A stretch of 64,000 bases of DNA from Apostichopus japonicus (GCF_037975245.1 NC_092563.1:28669960-28733959), one strand, 5' to 3'. Counted from the stretch's first letter, positions 12,701 to 25,553 are shown. The notes: generated by a model from the letters alone, not told the origin. Numbers and translations: made by a program.

Positions 12701-13652
12701 TTACTTGGCTAAGTAGAGAAACTTGTCCATCAAAAAGTAAAATATTTAATCAAATCTGGTCCTGTTTGAGCTTTTTAGCATTTACAAGTTTAGAGACTTG
12801 TTATCATCAGATTTGTTTCTTCAGTCAGATGAACATTTCTCTCCTTGTGCTGCTGCAAGTATGGAGATGCACTTAAACAGTTTATTATTATTGTGTTGTT
12901 AGCAACTGAAATATTTCCTTTTCATTCAACAGGGGAAGAAAACAAAGCGTGCTGCTGTGGAGACCGGTACACAGAGCAATGGGGATGTGGATTTAACCTG
13001 GATCCCAGAACAGAATCACATCTACAGTAAGCAGACAAGCATATATAGGGCTGGTGGCTTGACTTGGGGGGCGGGGGAAGGGGTGGGAGAGGGGTGGGGT
13101 GGGAGGAGGGAGGAGGGAGATGGGAGGGGGATTCTTCCTAAAACAGAATCATATCTACATTGAGCAGACAGACATAGACAAGGCTGGTGGGCCACTTCCT
13201 GGAGTAGTTAAGGTTTTAGCAAGTCAAAGAAAGGGTAATAATTCAATTCACCATATATTGTGTGAGGGTAAAGATAATGAGGTGGTGTTTTCAACTAACA
13301 GTGTGGAATAGTTTTCTCTTTAAATTTAAATTTGGCATTGTTTGCCGCCAGAAACACCTTTAAATTGAAATATCATGGTACTGAGATGTACTAGAGATTG
13401 AGGGGTAAAGTACTAGTCAATGCTTTGTATGTGACCATGAGTTGATTCTCCAGCATAGTATGTCCTGTTGACATCCAAATCATTGGAAAAGCTTCTTTCA
13501 TTACACTTGTGAAATCTGTGTATTTGCAGTAATGCCATGGTAGGCAAGTCATAATGATAAATTTTTCACTTTCTCTTTCAGAGAAGTCCCCTTCCCCCAG
13601 GCGTTCCCCACGGCAACGAACGACAAAAAAGGTTGGATCTGGGGACAAGTAG
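3778..13652 (+). CDS. SSR1: Translocon-associated protein subunit alpha (TRAP-alpha), nine exons
   Basis: Coding exons: 3778-3850, 7209-7330, 8101-8233, 9211-9338, 9903-10034, 10971-11050, 12167-12245, 12933-13026, 13582-13652. All have GT/AG borders and matching phases, giving 912 nt and 303 aa (vertebrate form about 286). TRAP-alpha is a single-pass ER membrane protein that works with the Sec61 channel during co-translational import. Residues 1-23 form a signal peptide. About 30-95 is a strongly acidic Glu/Asp run. About 105-222 is the luminal domain, with RYPQDFSFHIYN and RPFGFVIQLFYKD motifs and an NDT glycosylation site at Asn207. One membrane helix lies at about 224-246 (exon 7). A basic cytosolic tail follows, including VDLTWIPEQN and PSPRRSPRQR. 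The order and motifs match vertebrate SSR1 exon by exon. Identity is firm. The acidic region is longer than usual. Confidence 0.96.
4600..5092. mobile_element. Probable TIR element with CCGCCAT repeats in SSR1 intron 1
   Basis: Sequence from 4600 (GCCATTCCGCCATAGGTACA) reappears inverted and imperfect at 5055-5092, and extra CCGCCAT motifs lie inside both ends, in opposite orientations. This is the layout of a small nonautonomous DNA element. I see no clear target duplication and no coding capacity. The rest of intron 1 (3851-7208) shows no other recognisable feature. Confidence 0.5.
7325..7606 (+). repeat. Tandem repeat copying the exon 2 splice donor, four copies
   Basis: A 69-70 bp unit starts at the last bases of SSR1 exon 2 (GTGGAG then the donor GTTGGGTAG) and recurs with starts at 7325, 7394, 7464 and 7534. 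Copies 2-4 are almost identical and each carries the donor sequence again. Reading past the first donor meets an in-frame TAG at once, so only the first site gives a full protein. Confidence 0.9.
7651..7793 (+). repeat. Interspersed repeat, copy 1 (SSR1 intron 2)
   Basis: About 143 bases starting TTTCAACTCACAAGTGA recur with few changes at 10389-10535 in intron 5 of the same gene. No coding potential or terminal repeat is seen, so class is unknown. Confidence 0.7.
10389..10535 (+). repeat. Interspersed repeat, copy 2 (SSR1 intron 5)
   Basis: Second copy of the 143-base repeat at 7651-7793, same orientation. Pyrimidine-rich sequence with CTTTGTCC motifs follows to about 10870. Confidence 0.7.
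12651..12720 (+). repeat. Two-copy tandem duplication in SSR1 intron 7
   Basis: The block GTAGGCACATATTACTTGGC plus CTAAGTAGAGA occurs twice within about 70 bases. It is a recent local duplication with no evident function. Confidence 0.75.
13004..13188 (+). repeat. Duplicated exon 8 end and donor, second donor lost
   Basis: The last bases of SSR1 exon 8 plus the intron start (13004-13055) recur at about 13134-13188: CAGAATCACATCTACA|GTAAG versus CAGAATCATATCTACA|TTGAG, each followed by a GCTGGTGG block. In the downstream copy the donor GT has become TT. A G-rich stretch separates the copies. Confidence 0.8.
13064..13131 (+). other. G-run stretch, possible G-quadruplex (SSR1 intron 8)
   Basis: More than ten runs of three or more G lie on the coding strand within 68 bases, just after the exon 8 donor. 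Such a tract could fold as a G-quadruplex in the pre-mRNA. Function is inferred only. Confidence 0.55.
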
Positions 13653-13940
13653 ACTCCCGGTGCCTGTCACCAAGGAATCATTTAATTTCCACACTACTAG
13701 CACGCATTCCTTCCCTTCATCACAACATTCAACAGTGGCGCCTTCACTGCGGACGGGGGGATTCTACACAGAGACGACGGAGACGCAAGCGTAAAACGGG
13801 CCAATGGTCTACTTCCTTTTCTGTCCCCCAAATGAATTTAATAATGTCCCATTATTTTGTATCTCCCCATATCTTATCCCTTCCAGTATTAATGTAAAGA
13901 TATTTACGATGAAGGAGGAGTCGACGAACCATAAGCATCA

Positions 13941-13960
13941 AATAAATGCAATGCAATAAA
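13941..13960 (+). terminator. Two AATAAA polyadenylation signals for SSR1
   Basis: AATAAA occurs at 13941-13946 and 13955-13960, about 290-305 bases after the SSR1 stop codon. This is a normal 3' UTR length. Later distal sites cannot be excluded. Confidence 0.6.
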
Positions 13961-16400
13961 ATTTGAGTACTAGTCTTTAATAATATGCAGATGCTATGCT
14001 AAAGATACTTAGTGCTATTTCAAGGTGTCTGTCTGTTACTCATTCCCTAAGATTGTTTGTCCGTCTCTTTCTTGTGTAAAATTTTATCACTGAAATTAAT
14101 CAAAATGTCAGTCTGTTGTTAGGTTAACATCTCTACGTCTAAACATGCTCTTCAAAATTCACACGGCTGAAGTTATATCTCAAGCAGTCGTTACTTTTGT
14201 TTCCCGTTTTCCGCTGCTTAAGTTAAAGGGGAACTAATAAATTCATTTTAAGAGAGGGTATTGTCAAGTCATATTTCATTTCAAAATACAACTCAGTTTG
14301 GTTTGGGATTGTCAATCACTTTTCACTGCCTTGTTCCATCATTAATTGAAAAGTTCTCTGAATTGATAAAGATTTGGCTTGCTTTACGTCTCCCACTTTT
14401 GGGAAGATTTGGGTTGGTTTTCTGCATTTAAAAAATATGAGGTAAAATGCTGTTTTGAAGTTGAGTGGATGGTTACTTAAATATAATCTTTTTGTTTTTG
14501 TTTTGTGCTCATGCTGGTGGTGGTTGTCTTTGCTTTTGTTTTGGATTTAGGCTCTTTGTTTTACTTAATCGAGTGCTCCTGAAAGACAGTTGCATTCTGA
14601 ATTGGCTCTTGCATTCAGTGGACGGTGAGGAACTCTAAACTAAACAGCATATGTGCTTTCTGTTGATCATGAAAATATACTTGCCAAATAGTTTTTTGCT
14701 TTTCTAAGAGCCATTGTCCTTGGGAACCAGCATTGTGAGTTACTGTGGCATGAACTAGTCCAGTGTAGAGAGTAATGCTTTCAGCAGAGAGTAGCCTTGG
14801 TTACATCGTACAGTGTCGACAAAAGTGTTCTCAATGTAATGTGCACATGGCTGCTTCCTACACAGCAGTGATCTCTAGCCCTTTTGTAAAGGGATGCTCT
14901 CCACTCATTGTGGTGACAGGAATCCTCCCTGCCAAGGAAATACAAAATGTTTTTTTACATATTCTTGTAAATTTGCTCCATGCATAGAATGTTCCCTACA
15001 GTGTAGAGTATATGCAAGCGTATTTCCCCCTTTGGCCCTGAACTCCACTGCAAATATTGACCATTTTTTGTTTGCTCAAAATACCACTGATCTTCAAAAT
15101 ACAATGTTTCAGTAGAATATTATGTTTGTAGCAATGATAAGGAATTTAAGTATGTTATTGTTTGAAGCAGTCTAGTACAGAGTTAATAATTAATATAAAT
15201 GCACCGAGTTTGAATTTCGAATGAAGTTGCATGTAAGCTTTGTATTTGTGGAGATTGAATTGAAATTAAATGCTATGAGAAATGAGTTTTATTTCTGACA
15301 ATTTGTCATATTTTGTGTACTGTACCAAATGAAAGTGGGTTAATTTTTCACTGGGAGAGGGTGAATGGGAAAGCAGATATAGATAAATCTCACTTGTGGA
15401 AGCGTAACTTCAGGGTTAATGGGTTCTGTGAATTTAGAAGAAATGCTTGAGAGGTTTTGCCATAAGAGAGAATATATTTCCTTGGATCAGTTCTGGACTT
15501 GATGGTACCAAATTCTTATCTGTTCTGTATCTTGAAAGCTACAGTTTGTCTGCAAAAATTTATGACTTGCCCTGCACAGGTTCCCCATGTTGACCTGTAA
15601 CTGTAACACATTCCTGCTCCTTAACCCTAATTTGAGCCAGACAAGGAATTTCTGAAAGTAGTTATAGCTTCTATGATGTGAGCAATCTCAAGAAGGAGCA
15701 ACAGGAAACAATTCAGCTTCATCATTCAAAATTTTGGCAATTAGCACCAATGTCCTTCCAATTGCATACTAGAGAAGACACCCCTTGTGAAATGTTAAGG
15801 GTGGGGGAGTGGCAGGGGGGCACAGCTCCTGTAGGTTAACAAAACTAAACATCAGACTAGGATAAGGAATAAAGTAGGAGCAAGTAGACAAGCAAATACT
15901 TTTTCAGATTGGAAGTGTAAACAAGAAGAAAAAAACTAGTCAGTCAGTGGAAGGGGAAAGCTGACTTCACACTCTAACTGTAAACTTAAGTTAAATCATA
16001 CCTCTTCCCCCATCTAGAGCTCCCCCTCTAAGGCCAGTCGACAACCCTCTGAAGTCTGACCCCTACAGACCTCACCCATGCTTGACAATGTATGATTATA
16101 TTACTAACAAGCACTCCGATACTGCGCACGTCTTTACAAAAAACGGATGTGGGATAGCAGTAGCTAGATGATTACCAAAGAATTTAGATCTGACCTGATC
16201 TCACATCCTCGGCCACCGTTCGTTGGAATTTTGCCAAAATTAGAGTGTCGAGAGGCAACTTGAATACAATGGGGCGTTTCCCTACCGATTTGTGTTCGTT
16301 TGGACAACCCTTGGTTTATGTGGACTATTCTAATGAATATTTATAGCAGAATTCTATATTACGATTGGGCAACTAGCCATGGAGGAATAAAGTAATTGGA
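13961..16400. other. Intergenic DNA between SSR1 and ZFTRAF1
   Basis: About 2.4 kb of AT-rich sequence with only short accidental frames. No tandem repeat, RNA gene or transposon could be recognised. It may include a longer SSR1 3' UTR and the ZFTRAF1 promoter. Confidence 0.4.
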
Positions 16401-16592
16401 TGGAATTTACGCTCATTTGGTAAATGGTAACAACCATTTTCAGGATAGGGGTTTATTTACCTATTCTGGTATTACGAAATAGTTTTGCATTGAAAGAAGT
16501 GTACGTTCCAACTGGAAACAGTACCGTTAACACATATATACGTGGTTGTACTACATACACTGGCCAAACACTTTGTCTACGGAATGTAAAAC

Positions 16593-19500
16593 ATGGAAGC
16601 CTCAACGATGACAGAAAATCCCGTTTCCTACTCTCACAATTCTCCGGAATCTACATCATCGGAGCCAGATGGATCGGATTCTCAGGAGCCGCTAAAAAAG
16701 AAGCCAAGAACAGATTTGGAATCCTACAGGAAGGCCGAAGGAGAGAAGCTTGAAGAGAGACTGAATGGCATTCTGTGCTGTACAGTGTGCTTAGACTTAC
16801 CCAGTTGCACTGTTTACCAGGTTAGTTCTCGCCACATCAGGGCGTATTGTTTATATTTTGGCCAGGGGTGTGTGACTTTTTCGAATGTTCTTTAGACCAA
16901 AAAAGAACAACATATTTTACATTTTAAGACAGATGGTGTGTGAACCATATTTGTTGTCGATTTGATCTTACCGGTAGTTACATTTAGGTACCTCAGTCCA
17001 GAATTCGCTAGGCTTAGCTCGCTACGGCCTAGGCCTAGCCCAGTTCTATTTATGATGACGTAACCGAAAATGTTTATATCTGCGAATACAAGTATTGACA
17101 CGCTGGAAGATAGCCCAGGTTGAATGTTTTATGTTAGTTTAAACACCCTCACATTTCTTTCCTTCTATTATTGCATGATTAGACAGAATCTATTTTACTT
17201 ATTTGGACCAGCTTGCTTATGCCTAGCCATGTTTTGAAGGAGTGATCATGTAAGAACCAAGAATTCTTGACAAACACCTGCATAGGCTATGTTTTTCCTA
17301 AGGCCAAGGTGAAATTGGGAGGGGAAGGGAGTTTCCCCCACACAAAGTGTGTCTTCTTTGCACCAAAATAGTGTTTGAGCCATAGTAGGAAGTAGATATC
17401 ATTTTTACACATTACAAAATACTAAAGCTAGGTTAACATTTAGACAAGAAAAATCCTATGGTCTGTAAATAATACATTTAAAGGGTGTGAAGACTCGCGT
17501 AAAAAGAAAAGTCTAATGCTGGTAATCTGACCTAGTTTCGAATGAGGTGTAACAGAAGTGTTAGACACCACCATCGATCCCAGAAAACACACACACAGCT
17601 TGCTACCGCAGTCGGTAATTAGACACCAGTGTACAGTCAGTACGTACAGCTGCGGTCAATACCCACAGCAAAGTGTATAAACGATACAGCGATCGACATC
17701 TTAGGTCCAGCTAAACATAACAAGGTATCACGATTCATTACTGCCTGCATTTTGTAGCGACATGAACAAAACGTCTCTTGCAAGCAACAGAAAGTTAACA
17801 TTTTCAGATGGCCGCACATGCTTCAATGCCTTTAAGCATGAGATATTTATAACCCAAGTTACCATCTATTGTTATTTTTCAACCGATCAAATTACTTAAT
17901 GGGGTGAAATGTGGTACAAATTAAAGCGTTTGGACTAGCAATCTCACTTAGGGTCAAATGAATTCTTCAGACAAGTGTATCTAACTTTTTTTTGTAATTG
18001 CAGTGTACCAATGGACATCTCATGTGTGCTGGGTGTTTTACACACCTTCTTGCTGATGCAAGGCTGAAGGATGAGAGGGCTACCTGCCCTAACTGCCGCT
18101 GCGAGATCAGCAAGAACCTCTGTAGCAGGAACCTGGCAGTCGAGAAGGCAGTCAGTGAGTTGCCGATAGAGTGCCCTCACTGTAACCAACAGCTACCACG
18201 AAGTGCGGTGGACCAACATGTCTGGAACCAATGTCAGGAAAGGTAACGCCCGGTGTAGAATCTACACCGTGACGTATTAGGCCAGTATCTCTAAGTAGGA
18301 TGTGGGAAAGGTTAGGTTCCCCGTGGGTTGGTAGGTTAGGCATAAGTTAGATGTTAACAATGTTTGAGCACACCTTGTGCTCATCGATTGAATTCACTGA
18401 TTGTGTTTCCGTCATTCTCACAGCACAGCCGGATCCTTCTTTTCCTGCCGACGTCTGCTCACGCACGAACCCGTCTATGCCACTTAGTATCGGGTGTCTT
18501 CAATAGATGCCATGCCAGCTCAGGTGGGTAAAGGTGAGAGGGTACGGGTCGTACCCATTCTTGCCCTTCAATACCAGTCAGAGGATTCGCAGTCCCTATG
18601 TCAAAACCTTTATCCATGTAAGGGTTAACTTCGACGGGAACGTCTACAAAATTTTGAGCTACGTTTAGTTTTTAATGATATGGGAAATTTTCTTCGCATG
18701 CCTTCTTCATCCGATGAAGTATATCTGGTCAAAGTAATGTTAAATATATGACTCTGGTGGTCGGAAATTTGATCAGAGGATGAAAAAAAAGTAATACTTT
18801 GTGCTGCCTAAATTACCCAAACAAACTGAACAAATTTTCCTGCATCAAGTTAGGAAGAAACCTAAATATTTCTCTTGTCGGACAAAAGAATTGTTGTAAC
18901 GAATGAACAATGAATCATGGAGCAGAGAAAACGACGGAAATGAACGGAGAAGGAGACATGCACAGAAGAAGTTCCTGTTTATTAAAATTGAGAAAGTAAT
19001 TATTTCTCATGTAAAATGAGATATGACAGTTTGACCATGTGAAAAGAAATCTTTAATTTGTTGCAAAATATTTTTGTCCCAATGTGTTACCTCCAAAAAT
19101 GCTTTAATTTCAACTTAGTTCTAGGCCATTACTGTTTGAAGTTTTAAATTTAAAAATTTTTATTCAATAAATGGTTAAGGCCATTATGGTAATGTCACAA
19201 GATATTGGTTACATTTAGAAACAAAGAAACCAGCAAATTATTTCCTCACCCTACCCATCAAATTATTGAGCATGTTAAAACTAAAAGCCAAACAAAAATG
19301 TTATTGGGGATAGGAAGGAAAGGTTTCAAATTTTGGAACTCTAGCTTTCAGAAAACAACCCCCTCCCCCTTCCTTCCAAAAATAAATAATTATAAAATAA
19401 AATAAGCAGAATAGTTTTGTAATTGAGTTTGTTTTTTGGAGGTGGTGAGTTGCTTCAATACACAGAGAAAACTTATTTTGAGATGCATTTGAACACTTTC

Positions 19501-22500
19501 ATATCTCACGTTGCATGAAAATATGAAATCATGAATATGTAATCTGAAAACTTCATAGCCTTTAAACGGCGTGTACCATACAGAAACCATGAAATGTGTA
19601 TTGAGACAAGCCACCACATGTAAAATCTGTTAAAACTGTTCGCAACAAAAAGGCAAGGAATAACGCTAGGCTTGGTTTGTAAATTGATGAACTGAGCACT
19701 TTAGCACATGTTCAATCCATTAACTGCAGTATGTTGCTTGGGTCTCCTTTGACTAACCTGAAACCTGAAATTTATGATGGTAAATGCTTTGTTACAACCT
19801 CCTTTGTCAAGAAAGAAATTCAGTCTTTATCTCGGTAGAGATTAGACATTCGATAAACAAAGAATATATATTAGAAAAGAGTGTCACCTACTGGCCTATC
19901 ACCCCAACTCTTTATTGTCAACTTGACTGTTTTGTTTATCTTAGTCCCTAGTATGTAAACAAAATCAGGCCATAGGCTCCTTGGCTCTAATACATCGTGC
20001 AACTATCTGTATACATAGCCATCCAGGGATTCGTGGCTTTATGCATATTCATGAAATAAGTCAGTAACAAGAATAGCTAATATCCAAATAAAGATCCTGT
20101 GGTGAGATAAAGATAAATTATTAACGATGTGAAAAACATTTATAAATATAAAAGTTGACAAGTATATATGAACCGCCATGTCAAACTGTCATATCAGAGT
20201 CATTGGTTGTGATTAATTTAGTGCATTTGTTTGAAAGCAGCCTGATATTGTTCGCCATACATCCAGGGGGGGAAACATTTATATTATGTCACTAGTGTGA
20301 GTCTGTGAAGTCCACATGCACTCTGCAGTTGAACTAAATAATAAACAGTTGAGAAGAAAATAATGATAAATGATGTGCTAACTTCAAGTCTAATAAATGA
20401 CAAGAAAGATTGTAATGTCTTTGTCAGTTCCATCAAACTTACCAAACATTGGCAACATCAAAAGGATTGTCATTTTTAATGTGGAATAGGTCATATAAAA
20501 AAACATTGCAATAAAATCTTTGATTTAGTCACCATTGATCAGTAACGTTTGAACCTTGTCTTCATAGTCGATTATTTTCAAATCTTGTCATCGTTACGCA
20601 AATATTTCATACATGGCATTGTATCTGGTAGAACTTTCAAGTGGACAATGTTTATGGCAAACTGCAAAGAATGCTTGGTAACAGGTGAATTGACTACATC
20701 TTATGTTGTATCAAATGATTTCCATGTCTAACTTATAAAAAAAATTTAAACGGCAATCGAAGAATATGGGGAATTTGAAAGTCATAATCTCTTCAAAGAA
20801 ATGGTTCATCAGGCTGCTTTCTGGTCCTTAGTCGACAGTTATGTTTCAAATATCGAATTATTTGCTCAGAATTTTGTGTCTCTTCCCATACAACACTGCC
20901 CTTGGAAAGGTTTTGACTTAGGCTGCTATCCTATCAAACTAACATCACCAGAAGTGACGCGCTGGTTGCCGATGTACTGTACGCCACCATGAGCTACCAA
21001 GCCGCAGAATTCACAGAGCAGCACATGAAATTTGTACATGTTGACAATATCATAGGTTTTTTTTTTTTTTTTTTTGGAATCCGTCAGATGGCTCATCCAG
21101 AATTGTTATTTATCCAATACTTCATTTTAACCAGTTTCTGTCTCCATGAAGCAGCCTTTGGACGTTTTTCGCTCTCGAAACTAAAAACCCTTGTAGCGCA
21201 AGGTTCATGTTTTCACAATTTCACTCTCCTTTTTGAAGGTGGAAATTGAATGTTTTGCTCTGGACTTGGCCAAGAGAGAACATTTATTGGAAAGCCTTAA
21301 TATTACTTTCACAATCACAAGTGCCCATAACACACAAACACAAGTACGCATGTACAATCATAACCCATGCATATTCTATAACAGAACATATCTCAAAAAT
21401 GATCAGAAATTAGGCAGAGAAATCTAAATTAACACAAACTTGTCCAAGACACGCCACTATATTACACGGTTTATGACACAAATCTTCCCGTACGTTAGAA
21501 CTGGTTATATTCACTATCAATGTAGTATATTTTACTTAAAAAAGAAGAAATGGTTTGCAGAGATTTAATGATAAGTCCCAGCCACTTGTAGCTGGGACTT
21601 ACTTGCTTACTAGGTCAACCATATCAGTCACTATTAAACCACAAAAAAAGCTGTTTTGAGTAATCACCGACTAAAAGGTTATAAATTTCATTTGACTTGG
21701 AATGGTTGTTTTATTTTATATGTTTGATGCCTCAGAGTAACAATGATGGGGGGAGGGTGAGGGGGGGGGGGTGGGTATACTGTTTTTTGCTCATTTCCAG
21801 AGATTTTACAAAGAGAGTGGGCTCATTGTCAAACAAAAACAAAATTACCTTGAAATATGAATTGTCTGCTTATTTCAAAATTATGAATCTGAATTCACAG
21901 GTTTTGCATAACACAGAGGATTTGTTAATTTTTCTTTTTGAAGCATGGCTTAGGGATTTGAATCTCATATCGTAGGCTATGCTCTGTTGATTTCTTGTGG
22001 TTGGTTGGGATTGATTTGTCAAAAATATAAAAAACGTTATACTTGTAAACAGAAACCTGTGAATAAATTAATTCTATCGTAGTGGTGACCGGTTGGCTCT
22101 GTAAGAATCTTTGTCACATTGTCTTGCATTCTGAATCGCAAATTGAAAACATTGTCAAAGATACATTGTTGAACTTCTCTGGGTTACCTGAAATAATATT
22201 TTTAAATGCAGAAATTATATTGCTGATCATTCAGTATATGGCAATTGCAATAGTTATTTAATAAGAGTATCAAAAGTCAAATACTTCATGGGGTAGAGGG
22301 AAAAAAATTAATAATAAAAAAAATTCAAATAAACAATTCAGGGAAGCTGATATTTTGTGATATCCAACTTCTTGATTAATGCGTTTTTACTCAGGAAGAG
22401 TGCTTGTAACTTACTCTATGGCATATACTCTACCACACGTTGCCCTAAGAAATGTCACAGGAACAAAGAGAAGACTATGTTCGAAAAAAGACACAAACGT

Positions 22501-25500
22501 TCATGTTTTGTGTCGATTGCGGAGTTCAATCGTTCTTCTGACTAGGGCTGGTAAACAGTGTATATCATACCTTGTTTACGACTACATTGATAGTGAATAT
22601 AACCACTGATAGGTGCAAACTAAAACTTCTGGTGATGTTGCATTGTGTGTGTGTATTTTGCCTTCTTTTTTTTTTTCTTTTTTTACCCCCCCCCCCCACT
22701 TTCACAAATAGACGGTGACAAGTTGGCTTGCTGGACTACAGGACAAATGAGGCCTCTCTGGACATTTTTACTCCCTTTTAGCTTCCCCTATTCCGTGATA
22801 TTTTTTTTTCTATAGATCGGTTTTTGCCTTTCAGATCAATCCATAAAAGCTTGTCCACAGACGTGGACTTTTAACTCTCTGAAATGTCAGAGCTTCTACA
22901 GTATATTCACATTCTCTCCATTTGTGAAGTACTGAGTTAAGATCTAAATTGTCCACTGTTACTAACCGTAGTGTTTGAGAAAGGAAGGTTGATTGTTAGA
23001 CATTGTTAAGTATGATGACGTACAATAGTCAATTAGCCGTCACTATAAGGCGGTGATAAAAGTTTTAAGGTATGAAAAAATTGAAGGAAATAAGAAAAAA
23101 AGGCACAACAATATCTTTAATTGTGTCGGACAAGATGTGTAAATAGATAAGGGGAAAAAAATAAGAAATGTGATCCCTGGAAACTTTGAAGTTTCCTGAA
23201 AATGTTGTAGAGAAAAGAAAAAAAATTGTATCCCTGGAAACTTTGAAGTTGAATGAAAATGTTGTAGTGAAAAAAATAACAACAAAAAAAATCCACAAAA
23301 AACTGTGTATTTCCTAACGACATCAGCCAAGATGTGGAGGATAAGATTCTGTTTGCTAACGACTCAAAAAATAAAGGAGTTTAAAGAAATAACAAAAGGG
23401 CTAGTTAAACTGAAAATCATGTTTGAAGAGACGTCCTCCAATTAATGCCAGACAAACATATGTAACCACCACTTTTCCGCTTCCTTTGTTTATTTATTTT
23501 CTGTCATCGCTTATGTCCTCATTTTTGCATGCCTGGCCAGAAGATATTATGATATTGAGTTTCATACATACTGGACTCGTTTATCAAGACTTTTCAGAAA
23601 TGTAAACATTGATCCGACCAGGGCATACAGTGTTTTGCAAACAAGAAACTGGACAGATACGTGTGGATATTTGGCATGGAAAAATGTGGACATGTTGCAG
23701 CAGTGTTTGGTTTATATAACAGAAGAGAAATGATACATTATCTGGAACATAATGATAATTACTGATATTTAAAGACATATTTTGAGAGAACAACTTTATT
23801 TCAAAGAAAATAGGCTCTAAGCTGTTAAATTGCTTGAAAGTTACTGTCCAGTTACATATTTGTACAGCATTGTATGTTGAAAGGAGGTCAGTGCAAGTTT
23901 GTATGTGTTTCAGCACAAATAAACAGAAACATGTTAAATGGTTACCATGGAAACATTTTACCTCATTATATGACATTATATGTCAGAAAATGATGACAAC
24001 AATTTTGCAACAAATGATATACAGACAAAGCCTTATGTTGTCTCCATTTGTTTGTTTTTGATTCTTTTTTACTGGAATTGTCTGCTGTTAAGAGTGCATC
24101 CACATATGCTTGCATGGGACTCCTTTAAAATCTTGAAACAGAAGCACGGCGCATTTCCTGGTACGGACCAATGACTATATTTCTAAAGTCCTACCTCGAC
24201 TCTAATGCAATTGTTTAATATGTCATTCACAGGTAATTTGACAGTCCTGAGAGATTTTTCAGGTAAGGAAGTGGAAATTCCTTGTAATTATCTATCAGCC
24301 TGGATTTAAAGAAGAAAACCAGATTCCTCTCTCTTTGCAATTATTTAAATTAAAACACCTTCTAATTCAGTTCTTCTTTTTCCCCTTCTCTCCTCCCATA
24401 ACAAACTGTTCTCATGCTTAGATTGGTTAATTGTGAATACGATGCTCTGGGATGTTCCTGGCAAGGTCCTTTCCACGAAATGGCCCTGCACGAGAAGGAA
24501 TGCTCGGCCCCGTCGAAGAAAGGAGAGGAGGTCCTTGAGGTGGTGAAGCAAAAGGAATCCAAGCACAAGGAGGAAGTGAAGAACTATCGTAATATTCTGG
24601 GATTGCTGTCCTACGAAAAGATAACTTTTAACGGTGAGTTGGAGATGAAAGTCACACAAGGAAGGAAGTTGTGACGATGGGGAGGTTGGGTTCTGGATTG
24701 AACAAGGAAGTAGGTTTAAACTGTGTTGTTCTAGAATTGAGATGTAATGTGAATATGTAAATTAAGTTGGGAGAGTGTCGGAGGTACTGGCCGTCACGTG
24801 TGAACGTAGGAGGAAGATGTAGTGGCGAAAATCATCAATTTCATTGGAATATGACACTAATTTGTGAAATTCTCTTCCAGAGTTTCTTATTGTGAATGCT
24901 TCTGTTAAATGAAATCATTGTTTTGTGCATACTACTGACCAAAATTCCAATGTTTTCTAGCCAAAACGCCCTCTACTAGTATCAACAACAAATGTTAGGT
25001 TTTTGAAGTATATCAATGGACAAATATCCTCCATGTCAAGGAACCGTTTTGGTTCCAATCAACCAATAAAGTGGTTGCAGACCATTGGACAACCCTTACT
25101 AGTAGAAAACCAATCCTTGAATACTTCTAATCAATTATATATTATCTCTTTTATCTTACAGATATTCAGCTGAGGCCGTACCGAACGGATGACTTTAGCA
25201 CGAAGCTGTATTACGAGTCGGGTCGGTTCACCGCCTTCAACCAACAGTGGTTGATCAAGACGGCCGTCAACGACCACGAGCGCCATCCATCGCACACCAT
25301 TGAACGTAGGATGACATTCCAGTTAGTCTTGAAGAGCCGTGTGACCACTCCTATGGACGTTCACTACCTAGTCATAAACGGGCCAAACAGCGACGTGAAA
25401 ATAAACCCACAGGTTTATCGGTTTGAATTCACGGAGGAAAAGACTGAGAGTCCATACGAGACTCTTCCTTTAGTGGACTCGGCTGAATGTAATAAGATCT

Positions 25501-25553
25501 TAGCTAACAAAACTATCAACCTTAGACTTATTCTTTTCCAAGTGCCAAAGTAA
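16593..25553 (+). CDS. ZFTRAF1: RING/TRAF-type zinc finger protein (CYHR1), four exons
   Basis: Coding exons: 16593-16820, 18004-18242, 24422-24633, 25162-25553; phases close to give 1,071 nt and 356 aa. The start is fixed by an in-frame TAA two codons upstream and a strong context (AAACATGG). Residues 1-60 are Ser/Glu-rich with a KKKPR cluster. A RING-type finger follows (C63, C66, C77, H81, C84, C87, C104, C107). Next is a TRAF-type Cys/His region (CPHC...HVWNQC, then NCEY...GCSW...HEKEC). A C-terminal domain opens with [10 protein letters not shown] and ends [11 protein letters not shown], closely matching the vertebrate C-terminus. The family is a predicted RING-type ubiquitin ligase; substrates are poorly known. 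A TTAA-type MITE sits in intron 1. Intron 2 is 6.2 kb. It converges on the TMEM276-like gene downstream. Confidence 0.95.
17478..17835 (-). mobile_element. TTAA-flanked MITE, copy A (ZFTRAF1 intron 1)
   Basis: A 358-bp copy, inverted relative to copies B (56750-57127) and C (57979-58339). The element has imperfect TIRs (AAAGGCATTGAAGACTCG against AAAGGGTGTGAAGACTCG) and TTAA at both ends. TTAA target sites suggest piggyBac-type mobilisation. The short frames inside are not coding. Confidence 0.85.
18243..21500 (+). other. ZFTRAF1 intron 2, first half
   Basis: AT-rich intronic DNA with no reading frame worth reporting and no recognised repeat family beyond a poly-T run at about 21058-21075. 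Confidence 0.4.
21502..22605. repeat. Inverted repeat pair 1.1 kb apart, possible TIR element
   Basis: TGGTTATATTCACTATCAAT plus GTAGT at 21502-21526 is inverted at 22581-22605 with essentially no mismatch over 25 bases. The pair could be termini of a 1.1-kb DNA element in ZFTRAF1 intron 2. No target duplication is clear and no transposase is inside. Confidence 0.5.
21573..21600. repeat. Short perfect hairpin
   Basis: AAGTCCCAGC and GCTGGGACTT form a 10-bp stem with an 8-base loop within ZFTRAF1 intron 2. Confidence 0.6.
23161..23275 (+). repeat. 57-bp direct duplication in ZFTRAF1 intron 2
   Basis: TCCCTGGAAACTTTGAAGTT begins at 23174 and again at 23231, each followed by TGAAAATGTTGTAG. 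Both copies lie in A-rich sequence that gives spurious Phe-rich frames on the other strand. Confidence 0.7.

Noticed and set aside
23043-23330. Phe-rich hydrophobic minus-strand frames
   Set aside because: They come from A-rich duplicated intronic DNA.
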